Below, piece after piece: positions 32,591 to 42,354 of a DNA stretch of 64,000 nt (positions within the stretch are counted from its first letter, which is position 1; each line of letters starts with the position of its first letter). Source of the stretch: UBA1351 sp963677885 (GTDB lineage Bacteria > Bacillota > Clostridia > Lachnospirales > Vallitaleaceae). Where the stretch lies: contig OY782500.1 of the NCBI GenBank assembly GCA_963677885.1, positions 1,116,001-1,180,000 on the forward strand, in the 5' to 3' direction. Below the pieces are notes generated by a model, which did not search any database, was not told the origin of the DNA, and was given only the letters and a program-made list of their open reading frames with translations. The translations under genes and the position numbers were made by a program.

Positions 32591-35002
32591 TTATTTAAAT
32601 AACTTTTTTATGGTCGCTTTAATTAAGCTTCCGCTACCAACAAGAACTTTACCATTTAGAATATCTATAATACTGTCCAGCATTTTCATATCGATTCGTC
32701 CACCAGACATTCTAGACAAACTTCTAATCGGTAGAGCCAGTACAAATAAGACATTGTTGGCTGCTATGGGCCTTTTTCTCCACTTAAGGAACCTGTTAAC
32801 CAGATGGATGAACCTGTGCAGACCTCTGGCAAGAAAACTGCCATACTTCATCTGATCCAGTACATCCCCTTTGCCCAACACCTTGCTTTTAGCCCATTTT
32901 GCATCAGGCAGCGGCCTTCCTAAGAGCATTTCAAAATCCTCTGATGAGACATTATGGACCAGGCCTTCCTCATAAGCAGATGGTATACCTTGACCATCGG
33001 CTTTCTTTTCCTGGCCACCTAGGTTCACTGTTTCCCATAGTTTAATATCTCTTGATGATGAACCCACACCGATCTTATATCTTCCTGATTCAACCCGCCA
33101 TTCCATTGTTGCATCATTATAGTAGGCAAAGCCATGATCACTGATTGTCATAAGAACTTTCTTGATTTCTCCAGGATTAAGACCAACTTTGGCAAATGCC
33201 TTTAGTTCTCTGGGTGCATGAAAGACCTTTCTGTCAAGAGGTTCCACATATACTTGAATAATCTCTTCACCATAAAGAGCTCCTGTATTTTCTATGCTGA
33301 CACTGACGGTGTTATCTTCAATTGTCATATCCAAATACCTAAAACTTGTATAGGATAGTCCAAAGCCAAAAGGAAAACGAACCTTCATGCCTCTCTTATC
33401 ATAGTATCGATAACCAATATATATGCTTTCACGATGTTCAGAGGTTAACTCCATTCCAGGATAATAAGAAGCCGAGGGAACATCCTCATATTTTACGGGA
33501 TAGGTTTCTGCTAGTTTTCCTGATGGGTTATAGTCCCCTGATAAAACATCATAAATCGCCTGTCCGCCACCTTGTCCAGGAAGGTAACCGTGTAAAATTC
33601 CCTTAACCTGGTCATAGAAGGGACATTCAATAGGTGAACCACCAGCAAGTACTACAATAATTGATTTTGACACTTTAGATAAAGCCTTCACCAATCGATT
33701 CTGGTTCATCGCCAACCGCATATGAACCCTGTCAACACCTTCTGCCTCCGAACCTTCGTCCAGACCCATAAAAAGAAGAAGCGTGTCTGCTTTCTCTGCT
33801 AACTGAACAGCTTTACTCAATAAATTTTCATCTGTACCGCCTAAACGGTCATAACCTTTTTCATATCCTATAAAATCATACTGGCTATTCTTGAAAACAG
33901 ATAAAAAATCAACGAGTTTGGTGGGCTCAATCAGCGAAGAACCGGCTCCTTGATATCTCGGATTATCTGCAAAATCACCAATAACAGCAACACGGTTTCC
34001 CTTGACTTTAAGAGGTAATATCTCATCTTCATTCTTAAGTAGAACCATAGACTTCCTGGCAGCTCGAACAGCCATCTCATGATGATTCTCCACTTGAACC
34101 GGATCTCCAGTCACATGACCGGTCTCCTGAACCAATTGAAGAAGTTCACTAACACGCTCATCAAGTACTTCTTCCTTAAGCTGACCATTTTTCACAGCCT
34201 GGACAATTTCGTCATCGGTTATACCATCAGTCGACGGCATTTCCAAGGCATTTCCGGCTTTTAGACCAGCAACCCGGTCATTATTTCCACCCCAGTCAGT
34301 AACAACAAATCCCTGATAGCCCCACTCCTCACGAAGTATATCCAGTAACAGATGGGTGTTCTCATTTGCATATGTTCCATTAACCTTATTATAAGAGGTC
34401 ATAATGGACTTTGGATGTCCTTCATTTACTGCAATGCGAAATCCTTCCAAATATAATTCTCTAAGGGCTCTTTCATCGACGATCTCATCAACCTGCATCC
34501 GGTTTCTTTCCTGAGAATTTACAGCAAAATGTTTGGCACAAGCTGATACACCTTGACTCTGTATTCCTCTAATCATTGCACCTGCCATTTTTCCTGAAAG
34601 GAAGGGATCTTCAGAAAAATACTCAAAATTTCTTCCACAAAGTGGGTTTCTTTTAAGATTCAGACCAGGACCAAGAAGGACACTTACATTTTCTGCTGCC
34701 GCTTCCTTACCAAGATACTCGCCGACTTCATTGAGAAGTTCCTCATCCCAGCTGTTGGCCAATGTAGCCGCTGTAGGAAAACAGGTTGCAGGCAGACTTT
34801 TATTAAGACCTAGGTGATCAGCCTTTCCTCCTTGTTTACGAAGTCCATGAGGACCATCTGTCAACATAATGGAAGGTATACCCAGTCGGTCGATGGATTT
34901 GGTGTTCCAGAAATTTGCACCTGACATAAGAGATGCCTTTTCTTCTAAAGTCATCTCCATTATCCAGTCATTTTTTTGTTTTATAAGTTTTTCACTATTC
35001 AC
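32591..35002 (-). CDS. GH3 beta-glycosidase, canonical domain order
   Basis: An 803-residue GH3 enzyme in the usual order: TIM barrel (GIPSIMLTDGPHGLRKQ, CGRNFEYFSEDPFLSGK, CAKHFAVNSQERNR, nucleophile D236 in GFVVTDWGGN), alpha/beta sandwich (MVLLKNEDEILPLK, about 315-500) and fibronectin III-like domain (FPFGFGLSYTSF). About 130 extra C-terminal residues follow, with a basic and hydrophobic stretch (FLKWRKRPIAANNVLFVLAL), perhaps membrane-associating. No signal peptide is visible, so it may be cytoplasmic. The start is GTG at 35002 with AGGAG 6 bases upstream. It is first in the pair with the permuted GH3 and divergent from an AraC regulator. Confidence 0.92.
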   Translation of the reverse strand: MNSEKLIKQKNDWIMEMTLEEKASLMSGANFWNTKSIDRLGIPSIMLTDGPHGLRKQGGKADHLGLNKSLPATCFPTAATLANSWDEELLNEVGEYLGKEAAAENVSVLLGPGLNLKRNPLCGRNFEYFSEDPFLSGKMAGAMIRGIQSQGVSACAKHFAVNSQERNRMQVDEIVDERALRELYLEGFRIAVNEGHPKSIMTSYNKVNGTYANENTHLLLDILREEWGYQGFVVTDWGGNNDRVAGLKAGNALEMPSTDGITDDEIVQAVKNGQLKEEVLDERVSELLQLVQETGHVTGDPVQVENHHEMAVRAARKSMVLLKNEDEILPLKVKGNRVAVIGDFADNPRYQGAGSSLIEPTKLVDFLSVFKNSQYDFIGYEKGYDRLGGTDENLLSKAVQLAEKADTLLLFMGLDEGSEAEGVDRVHMRLAMNQNRLVKALSKVSKSIIVVLAGGSPIECPFYDQVKGILHGYLPGQGGGQAIYDVLSGDYNPSGKLAETYPVKYEDVPSASYYPGMELTSEHRESIYIGYRYYDKRGMKVRFPFGFGLSYTSFRYLDMTIEDNTVSVSIENTGALYGEEIIQVYVEPLDRKVFHAPRELKAFAKVGLNPGEIKKVLMTISDHGFAYYNDATMEWRVESGRYKIGVGSSSRDIKLWETVNLGGQEKKADGQGIPSAYEEGLVHNVSSEDFEMLLGRPLPDAKWAKSKVLGKGDVLDQMKYGSFLARGLHRFIHLVNRFLKWRKRPIAANNVLFVLALPIRSLSRMSGGRIDMKMLDSIIDILNGKVLVGSGSLIKATIKKLFK

Positions 35003-35137
35003 ATTTTTCTCCTGATACTATACAATTTCACAGATTATCAGTAACTTTAACCTTATAATACCGTGATTTTCATGATATAATAAGTACAATTTCCATATAC
35101 CTTGTATTTTTTCGCTCATGCAACCTGGGAGGTTATT

Positions 35138-36355
35138 ATGTTATATACATCAGATGGTCGAATTCATAAACCTTTTTTACAGTTTACCGGTTCAACTCTT
35201 CATCATACTACCGGTTTACCAATAAGCTTTATTTATCCCAATGAGACAATAGAGGCTCTTCATCAGTTTAATACATGTAAAGAGCCCTATTCCGGTTATA
35301 TCGCTTCTTATCTTGCCACCTTGAAGCGAAAGGAAATGAACAAATCTCACATACTTTATCTCAAGTTTTCTGAGGTTTTACTTTGTCATACTGTATATAA
35401 CAAGGGACGGTTTCTTGGTTCCCTTTTCATTGGTCCTTTAAAAACAAAGGGTCTCACCGAAACCAGCACTTCGATCGATGTCATAAGCAAGGACCAATCC
35501 ATTCAACATTACCTCAATGACCTACCACTCATTAATCAGTACCAGATTCAATACCTCCTTAACCTGATTAATCTAACGATGCAATCTACCTTTTACGACC
35601 CGACCATTATATCCTCTCATCAGATTGAAGACATCAGTGAGGATTTAAACATTACAAAAAAGCTATCCGGAAAGATAGCCCATCACACCATTGAACATGA
35701 AGAAAAAGTCCTTCAGAACATTCTATTATCTAAGGAAAATTTTGTAGATATCGCATTGAAAAATCTGGCCAAAGTTTCCAATTTAGTTGCACCACCTCTA
35801 GCCTCTAACCCTATTAGGTCAGAAAAAAACAGGTTTGTCGTAACCGCGACTATCCTGTCCAGGGCGGCCATTAAATTAGGAGTTTCTTCAGAAAAAGCTT
35901 TTGGGTCTTCTGATTATTTCATTAATCAGATTGAAGATTGCAAGAATCTGGAAGACATCTGGCAAATGCAGCTGTCTCTCTTTCAGTACTACCGTAAAGA
36001 GGTTGAAGTCAGTAGAAATAAATCTTACTACTCAGCCTCTACCAACAGTCTCCTTCTTTATGTTGACGAACACAAAAACACTTCCCTATCCCTTCAGGAA
36101 ATCTGTGATTTTTTAGGCCTAGACTATAAATATGCATCCGATCGCTTTAAAAAAGATACCGGTCAAGGCTTCAATAAATTTTTAACCGGACTAAAGATTG
36201 ATGAGGCTAAGCATAAGCTATCCACCAGCGATGAAACAATCCAGGACATTTCAGAATCCCTTGGCTTCAAAAATGCCTACTACTTCACCAGAACCTTTAA
36301 AAAAATAATAGGACTGTCCCCTACTGAGTATAGGAAACAGTCCATTAATTCTTAG
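35138..36355 (+). CDS. AraC family transcriptional regulator
   Basis: A 405-residue protein whose last 100 residues form the double helix-turn-helix of AraC/XylS proteins (LSLQEICDFLGLDYKYASDR, and IQDISESLGFKNAYYFTRTF ending KKIIGLSPTEYRK). The N-terminal part does not match a family I can name with confidence and is probably a sensory domain. GGGAGG is 5 bases before the ATG at 35138; an earlier in-frame ATG lacks a ribosome site. It is divergent from the two GH3 genes with 135 bases between, so it probably activates them in response to an oligosaccharide; this is inferred from position. Confidence 0.88.
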   Translation: MLYTSDGRIHKPFLQFTGSTLHHTTGLPISFIYPNETIEALHQFNTCKEPYSGYIASYLATLKRKEMNKSHILYLKFSEVLLCHTVYNKGRFLGSLFIGPLKTKGLTETSTSIDVISKDQSIQHYLNDLPLINQYQIQYLLNLINLTMQSTFYDPTIISSHQIEDISEDLNITKKLSGKIAHHTIEHEEKVLQNILLSKENFVDIALKNLAKVSNLVAPPLASNPIRSEKNRFVVTATILSRAAIKLGVSSEKAFGSSDYFINQIEDCKNLEDIWQMQLSLFQYYRKEVEVSRNKSYYSASTNSLLLYVDEHKNTSLSLQEICDFLGLDYKYASDRFKKDTGQGFNKFLTGLKIDEAKHKLSTSDETIQDISESLGFKNAYYFTRTFKKIIGLSPTEYRKQSINS

Positions 36356-36369
36356 TTGAAAACTACTAT

Positions 36370-37329
36370 TTACTTATCATATAGTTTGTAAAGCATAGCA
36401 GCACCGATAATACCGGCGTCGTTACCAAGCTCACAGACCAAGAGATCAGTCACTAGTGATTCAGCACCACCATAGATTTCATGTTTCATTTTCTCAATCA
36501 ATGGCAGAATCAAGTTGTCTTTTTGAGCTGAAACACCACCACCAAGAGCAATAGCTTGTGGTTGGAAGATGTTAATAACGTTAACCAAACCAATAGCCAG
36601 ATAATCGATATACCAGTCAATCAGGGACTGTGCATGATAATCACCAGCCTGGGCTGCATCAAAAACGATTTTGGCATTCATCTTATCCATATCGCTGCCG
36701 ACGAATTCATTAAGCTTGGATTCTGGATGGGCCATAGCGGCTTTTTTACCTTCACGGATAAGGGCAGTTGCTGATGAATATTCCTCCCAACAGCCTTTAC
36801 GGCCACATGAACAGGTTGAACCACCTACTTGTATAACCATATGTCCTAATTCAGCTCCACCATGGAAAGAACCGGTAATAATCTTATTCTCAATAATAAC
36901 ACCGGCACCTACACCAGTACCAAGTGTAATAGCTACAAAATCCTTATACTTGCTTCCAACTCCTGAAATAAACTCACCGTAGGCAGCTGCATTAGCATCG
37001 TTTTCGATATAAACAGGTACATTGAAGTACTTGTTAAACTCATCACGGATTGGTGTGTTCTTAAATTGAAGGTTGTTGGCATATACAATAAGTCCATTTT
37101 CTGCATCACAGGTTCCTGGACTTCCAATACCTACGGAATGAATGTCTTTTACATCAAGGCCGTGCTCTTTTACAAGATTAAGGGCGAGAGTTGCCATGTC
37201 CTTAACAATCAGTGTGTAATCTCTTTCACGTAGAGTAGGCACTGAGCCTTTTCTTACAATGTTTCCTGATTCATCAACAATTGCAGCTGCAATGTTGGTT
37301 CCACCTAAATCAATACCAATATTATACAT
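36370..37329 (-). CDS. glkA: ROK family glucokinase
   Basis: The 319-residue ROK kinase phosphorylates glucose to glucose-6-phosphate in the cytosol. Visible are the ATP-binding DLGGTN near residue 8, the sugar-binding ENDANAAAYGE segment, the ROK signature with TLGTGVGAG, H and zinc ligands in GHMVIQ ... CSCGRKGCWEEY, and GGGVSAQ. GGAGG lies upstream of the ATG. It is 26 bases after hprK, so glucose entry and catabolite control share a transcript. It fits the glucan-hydrolase genes in the window, which release glucose. Confidence 0.93.
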   Translation of the reverse strand: MYNIGIDLGGTNIAAAIVDESGNIVRKGSVPTLRERDYTLIVKDMATLALNLVKEHGLDVKDIHSVGIGSPGTCDAENGLIVYANNLQFKNTPIRDEFNKYFNVPVYIENDANAAAYGEFISGVGSKYKDFVAITLGTGVGAGVIIENKIITGSFHGGAELGHMVIQVGGSTCSCGRKGCWEEYSSATALIREGKKAAMAHPESKLNEFVGSDMDKMNAKIVFDAAQAGDYHAQSLIDWYIDYLAIGLVNVINIFQPQAIALGGGVSAQKDNLILPLIEKMKHEIYGGAESLVTDLLVCELGNDAGIIGAAMLYKLYDK

Positions 37330-37355
37330 GTTTCCTCCACTAATGTTATCAAGAT

Positions 37356-38321
37356 TTATTGTTCTTTCTTCATTTCCCGTTCTCTTGAACGTCTTTCCAG
37401 ATTGCTGGTAACCCGGTTGTTCAGCTCAATAGCAGCATTATAACCCATCGCTTTTTGCCTGTGATTAATAGCGGCGGATTCAACGATAATCGCCAGGTTA
37501 CGTCCCGGACGTATAGGAATAGCATGACAGATAATGTCATTGCCAAGAATATCCATATAATTCTCACTGAGTCCCAAACGCTCATACTCCTTATCCGGAT
37601 CCCAATCTTCCAATTGAATAACAAGGTCGATTGTTTGTCGCTCCTTAACGGATTCAACACCAAACAGGGTTTTACAGTCAACAATACCGATACCGCGTAC
37701 CTCAATAAAATGTCGGATAATATCCGGACTTGAACCAATTAATGTATCATCCGATACCTTCTTAATCTCTACTACATCATCTGCTACCAGACGATGTCCT
37801 CTTTTGATTAGCTCAAGTGCTGTCTCTGACTTACCGATACCACTTTCGCCTGTAATGAACACACCTTCACCGTATACATCAACCAAAACCCCGTGAATGG
37901 ATATTCGAGGAGCAAGTTCTGACTTTAAGTATCTGTTCAGTTCAGACTGAAAATAGGAAGTTGCCATGTCGGTCTGCAAAATCGGAATGCCTGTTTCCCT
38001 AGCAATTTCAAGCATATCATCCAATGGTTCCAGACTTCTTGACAAAACGAGACATGGAATATGACTATTGAAAAGCCTGGCAAACACTGCCTTCCTTTCA
38101 GAAGAAAAAAGATTCTGCATGTAAGTAAATTCCACTTTCCCGATAATCTGAACACGTTCTGAATCGAAATAGTCAAAAAAGCCGGCAAGCTGTAGCGCAG
38201 GACGGTTCAAATCGCTCTGCCAGATTTTAATCCCTTTCGTTTCAATATCAGGTGTTAAATTTTTAAGATTCATTCGTTCGACAATGTCATTCAGACAGAC
38301 ATAATATAATTCCTGTTCCAA
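37356..38321 (-). CDS. hprK: HPr kinase/phosphorylase
   Basis: HprK phosphorylates or dephosphorylates Ser46 of HPr and so controls CcpA-dependent carbon catabolite repression in Firmicutes. The protein has the N-terminal domain (to about 125), then Walker A GESGIGKSE, the DDVVEI motif, and the family signature IEVRGIGIVD. A longer frame exists upstream, but GGAGGTG is 4 bases before a TTG at 38321, giving the usual family length (321 residues) and an N terminus (EQELYYVCLNDIVERMNL) like that of homologues. Downstream glkA is 26 bases away, and uvrC lies upstream, a common Clostridial order. Confidence 0.95.
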   Translation of the reverse strand: MEQELYYVCLNDIVERMNLKNLTPDIETKGIKIWQSDLNRPALQLAGFFDYFDSERVQIIGKVEFTYMQNLFSSERKAVFARLFNSHIPCLVLSRSLEPLDDMLEIARETGIPILQTDMATSYFQSELNRYLKSELAPRISIHGVLVDVYGEGVFITGESGIGKSETALELIKRGHRLVADDVVEIKKVSDDTLIGSSPDIIRHFIEVRGIGIVDCKTLFGVESVKERQTIDLVIQLEDWDPDKEYERLGLSENYMDILGNDIICHAIPIRPGRNLAIIVESAAINHRQKAMGYNAAIELNNRVTSNLERRSREREMKKEQ

Positions 38322-38407
38322 GGTACACCTCCGTTTGGCTCTATTAGCCACCTTGTATCTCATCTATAGTAACATAAGTTCTCTTTGTTAGAAAGAAAAA
38401 CTTTTTC

Positions 38408-40291
38408 TTAAGAAATGGGGTCTTTTCTAAAATACCTATATACATTTTCACTGACTGCCTGGGTCATACCATGTACTTCCATCAAGTCACTGACTTCCGC
38501 AGTTTTTATCTTTTCGATGGTTCCAAAGGCCTTCATCAGATTTTTTCGTCTAGTCGGGCCAATACCTTCAATATCATCCAGAACTGAATGGATAGCTTCC
38601 TTTTTATGGGATTTTCGATGATAGTCGATAGCAAATCGATGGGCTTCATCCTGAATTCTTGCCACCAGTTTAAAAGCTTCCGATCTGGTCGACAGAGGAA
38701 TTTCTACATTGTTATAGAAGAGCCCCCTGGTCTGGTGCTTGTCATCTTTAACCATGCCACAGACCGGTATATCCAGTCCAACCTCAGTAAGGACTTGCAG
38801 GGCAATGTTGACCTGACCTTTACCTCCATCCATCAGAATCAGGTCAGGCAATCTGGAAAACTTACCTTCAGAAGCATCCAGGCCTTTTTTCAGAAGATCT
38901 TTCTGCTCCTCAAGAGCGTGATTAAACCTCCTGGTCAAGACTTCATTCATGGATGCATAATCATCCGGTCCCATACCATACTTTATCTTGAATTTCCTAT
39001 AGTCACTCTTCTTGGGTTTACCCTCTTCAAAGACAACCATGGATCCAACGGTGGCAACACCCTGGTGGGTTGAAATGTCATAAGCTTCAACCCGGCTGAT
39101 ATGTTCTGCCATACCGATTGCTTCTGACAGTTCTTTCATAGCACCAATGGTTCGTTCTTCTTCCTTCTTGATAGACTCCCCAAACTGTTCCAGTGTAATA
39201 TTGGCATTTTTAGCAGCCAACTCTACCAGCTTGTTCTTCTCTCCCTTTTGGGGTACTTTGATATAGACTTTCTGGCCTCTTTTGTCCGATAACCAGTTCT
39301 CAATAATCTTGGCCTCAGTCAGATGATTCTGAAGAATCAGTTCCTTAGGAATAAAAGGTGTTCCTGAATAGAACTGCTTAACGAAGGCCGTCATAATTTC
39401 CTCTGAGTTCTGGTCTTCAATATGTTCCATCCTAAAATGTTCACGACCAATCAGCTTACCGTTACGGACGAAGAAGACCTGAATGAGGGCTTCCGTTTCG
39501 TTGGCTGCAAAGGCAATAATATCCTGGTCCTCATTGGCAGCCTTAACGATTTTCTGTCTTTCCATAATCGTTTCGACAGCTTTCATATAGTCTCTATATT
39601 CAGCTGCTTTTTCAAAGTCCAGATTTTCAGAGGCTTCAACCATTAATCCCTTAAGTTCTTTAATGACAGGATCATAGTTGCCGCCTAAAAAAGTAACAAT
39701 TTCATCAATTTTCCGTCCGTAATCCTCCTTGGAAATATATCCCATACAAGGTGCATCACATTGTTTAATGTGATAGTTAAGGCATGGTCGTTCCTTGCCA
39801 ATATCTCTGGGTAAAACCCTGTGACAGGTTCTAATCCTGTACATCTTACGGCATAAATCAATGGTTTCCTTTGCAGAATAAGCGCTGGCATAAGGTCCAA
39901 AATACTTGGCCTTATCCTTTTTGACTTCTCTCACCAACATAATCCTGGGAAAATCTTCACTGACTGTAATCTTTATATAAGGATAGGTCTTGTCATCCTT
40001 TAGCATAGTATTATACTTGGGCCAATACTTCTTAATAAGATTACACTCTAAAATCAAGGCTTCCAGTTCAGAATCCGTAACAATATATTCAAAAGACCGT
40101 ATGAGATAAACCATACGCTTGATCTTATTGGTGTGGTTGCTTGACTGATGAAAATATTGACGAACACGGTTCTTAAGAACTTTAGCCTTACCTACATAGA
40201 TAACATGACCGTTTTCATCTTTCATCAAATATACTCCCGGCTTATCCGGTAGATTTTTCAGTGCTTCTTTAATGTCAAAACTCATTGTCAT
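38408..40291 (-). CDS. uvrC: Excinuclease ABC subunit C
   Basis: UvrC makes both incisions in nucleotide-excision repair with UvrA and UvrB. The 627 residues show the GIY-YIG nuclease domain (KPGVYLMKDENGHVIYVGKA, about 15-95), the UvrB-binding UVR motif (about 200-235, LDFEKAAEYRDYM), the RNase H-like endonuclease half (VEAYDISTHQGV ... LPDLILMDGGKGQ) and C-terminal helix-hairpin-helix motifs (LDDIEGIGPTRRKNLMKAFG). Length is normal. GGAAG precedes the ATG by 6 bases. It is 59 bases downstream of an ABC exporter gene and 86 before hprK. Confidence 0.97.
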   Translation of the reverse strand: MTMSFDIKEALKNLPDKPGVYLMKDENGHVIYVGKAKVLKNRVRQYFHQSSNHTNKIKRMVYLIRSFEYIVTDSELEALILECNLIKKYWPKYNTMLKDDKTYPYIKITVSEDFPRIMLVREVKKDKAKYFGPYASAYSAKETIDLCRKMYRIRTCHRVLPRDIGKERPCLNYHIKQCDAPCMGYISKEDYGRKIDEIVTFLGGNYDPVIKELKGLMVEASENLDFEKAAEYRDYMKAVETIMERQKIVKAANEDQDIIAFAANETEALIQVFFVRNGKLIGREHFRMEHIEDQNSEEIMTAFVKQFYSGTPFIPKELILQNHLTEAKIIENWLSDKRGQKVYIKVPQKGEKNKLVELAAKNANITLEQFGESIKKEEERTIGAMKELSEAIGMAEHISRVEAYDISTHQGVATVGSMVVFEEGKPKKSDYRKFKIKYGMGPDDYASMNEVLTRRFNHALEEQKDLLKKGLDASEGKFSRLPDLILMDGGKGQVNIALQVLTEVGLDIPVCGMVKDDKHQTRGLFYNNVEIPLSTRSEAFKLVARIQDEAHRFAIDYHRKSHKKEAIHSVLDDIEGIGPTRRKNLMKAFGTIEKIKTAEVSDLMEVHGMTQAVSENVYRYFRKDPIS

Positions 40292-40350
40292 TCTCTACTT
40301 CCTGTAAATCTTCAAAGGGCTGATACCAAACTACAATCCTTAAAAGGGTG

Positions 40351-42345
40351 TCATCCAACATCCTTATACTGGAGTTGATAGAGATTATAATACAATCCAC
40401 CTTCTGCAAGCAGCTCCTGGTGGTTACCGATTTCCCTAATTTTTCCTTTATGCAGCACGATAATCTTATCGGCATGCTGGATTGTTGATAAACGGTGGGC
40501 CACAACAAGGGTTGTTCGACCTTCCATTAACTTACCCAGAGCATCCTGTATGAGAATTTCAGTTTCTGTATCAATATTGGCTGTTGCCTCATCCAAAACC
40601 AGAACCGAAGGTTTAAACGCCAAGGTTCGTGCAAAGGATAAAAGCTGACGCTGTCCAGTTGAATAAGTAGCACCCCGTTCGTAAGTATGCTCTTCATAAC
40701 CATTAGGCAGCTTGGATATAAAATGATGGGCATTGACATATTTGGATGCTTCAACGATTTCCGTCCCTGTAATAGACGGATCCTTCAACCGGATATTGGA
40801 ATTAATATCTCCGGTAAAGACGAATACATCCTGAAGCATTTGCCCTACATATTTACGGATGGACTGTTTTTTTATTCGGTGAATAGGTATATCATCGATT
40901 AAAATCTGACCTTTTTGGATCTCATAATAGCGGCTGATCAGGTTTAAGATAGAAGTCTTGCCAGCTCCAGTCGCACCAACAAATGCTGCTGTCTCTCCAG
41001 GCTCAACCACAAAGCTGACGTCCCGAAGAACCCAATTCTCCTTGTCATAGGCAAACCAAACATTCTTGAACTCAATTTTTCCAACAATCTCATCGATTTC
41101 CACAGCCTCATCACTGTCGTCAATGATGGATTTATCATCGAGAAGGGTAAAGATCTTCTCAGCTGATGCCATAGCAGACTGGAGAATATTAAACTGCTCA
41201 GCCAGTTGCTGTATAGGGTCAAAAAACTGGGATACATATTGAAGAAACATGACTAGAACACCAATAGACATAAGGCCTTCAATAACCATATTACCTCCGA
41301 AAAAGAGGGTAATTGCCATAGCCAATATATATAGGAAATACATGGAAGGCCTAAAGACCGAAAAAATCAGCAGTTGTTTCAGGTTAGCCTTTTTAAGAAG
41401 GTTGTTATCTTTTTCAAACTTCTGATATACTTGGTCCTCTCTGGCAAAGATCTGTACAATTCTCATACCGGATAAATGTTCAGATAGAAAAGCATTGATG
41501 GCAGCCACTCTAGTCCTTACATCACGGTAGACCTTTCTGGAAAATTTTCTAAAAAGAAAGGCACTTAAAAATATCAGTGGTATCACACTAAAAACAAGAA
41601 GGGCCATCCTAGGATTTAGAAAGACCATCATCCCTGCAATACCGATAATCATCAGAACATTCTTAACAGAGTTAACAATAACACTGGTATACATTTCATT
41701 TAAGGTTTCTGTATCATTGGTTACCCTGGTCACAATTTTACCTACAGGCTGATTATTAAAAAACTGAACAGACAGACTCTGAATATGTTCAAAAATTTCA
41801 TTCCGTATCTTATAGATAATTTTTTGTCCTGTATAGTGTAAAAGCAGCATCTGACCATAATTCACCAAAAGGCTTAAGGCAGTCAATCCAATGAATAAAA
41901 GGGTAATCCAGCCTAGGTCAGAAAAATCCCGTGACCGAAAATCCTTAATATCTTCCTGGTCAATAAGATTATAGGTATATTCGTCACCTTCTATAAGGAC
42001 TCGTATTGACTCTCCATTAACTTCAATGATTTCCTTGCTTCCATATCCCCTGTCATACACATCCTTATCCAGCTGGTCCACTAAATAGTAATGGTGGCCA
42101 TCTTCGTCAAGAATCAAGGTGGAGATATAGGTTTTACCGTCAATCTCCTCTTCAATGACCTTGTCATAATTGGATATGACATCATCTACTGCAATACCAA
42201 CTAAAAACGGTCTTGCAAGATCAATACCAATAACAAATATGAGCAATACCAAAGATATGGCTATATATTTTTTATAACCGTCTGTATAACTTAAAAGTCT
42301 TGATATCAACTGCCGATCCAGACCTGTTTGTTTTGTCTCTTTCAT
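40351..42345 (-). CDS. ABC exporter half-transporter with intact Walker B (BmrD/YheH-like)
   Basis: A 664-residue half-transporter: six-helix membrane domain with a soluble insertion of about 80 residues between TM1 and TM2 (about 60-140), as in Bacillus YheH/BmrD, then the ATPase. Walker A is GATGAGKT (457-464). The signature is degenerate, YSTGQ (561-565) rather than LSGGQ, and Walker B has the catalytic glutamate (LVLDEAT, D585-E586). Paired with the next protein it forms one complete ATP site and one inactive site, the usual heterodimer design of multidrug exporters. Nine bases separate it from its partner upstream. Confidence 0.92.
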   Translation of the reverse strand: MKETKQTGLDRQLISRLLSYTDGYKKYIAISLVLLIFVIGIDLARPFLVGIAVDDVISNYDKVIEEEIDGKTYISTLILDEDGHHYYLVDQLDKDVYDRGYGSKEIIEVNGESIRVLIEGDEYTYNLIDQEDIKDFRSRDFSDLGWITLLFIGLTALSLLVNYGQMLLLHYTGQKIIYKIRNEIFEHIQSLSVQFFNNQPVGKIVTRVTNDTETLNEMYTSVIVNSVKNVLMIIGIAGMMVFLNPRMALLVFSVIPLIFLSAFLFRKFSRKVYRDVRTRVAAINAFLSEHLSGMRIVQIFAREDQVYQKFEKDNNLLKKANLKQLLIFSVFRPSMYFLYILAMAITLFFGGNMVIEGLMSIGVLVMFLQYVSQFFDPIQQLAEQFNILQSAMASAEKIFTLLDDKSIIDDSDEAVEIDEIVGKIEFKNVWFAYDKENWVLRDVSFVVEPGETAAFVGATGAGKTSILNLISRYYEIQKGQILIDDIPIHRIKKQSIRKYVGQMLQDVFVFTGDINSNIRLKDPSITGTEIVEASKYVNAHHFISKLPNGYEEHTYERGATYSTGQRQLLSFARTLAFKPSVLVLDEATANIDTETEILIQDALGKLMEGRTTLVVAHRLSTIQHADKIIVLHKGKIREIGNHQELLAEGGLYYNLYQLQYKDVG

Positions 42346-42354
42346 CTTCCCCTC

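Noticed and set aside
38322..38363. Longer N terminus of hprK
   Set aside because: No ribosome site before the upstream ATG; a GGAGGTG box is correctly placed for TTG at 38321, which gives the family's normal length.
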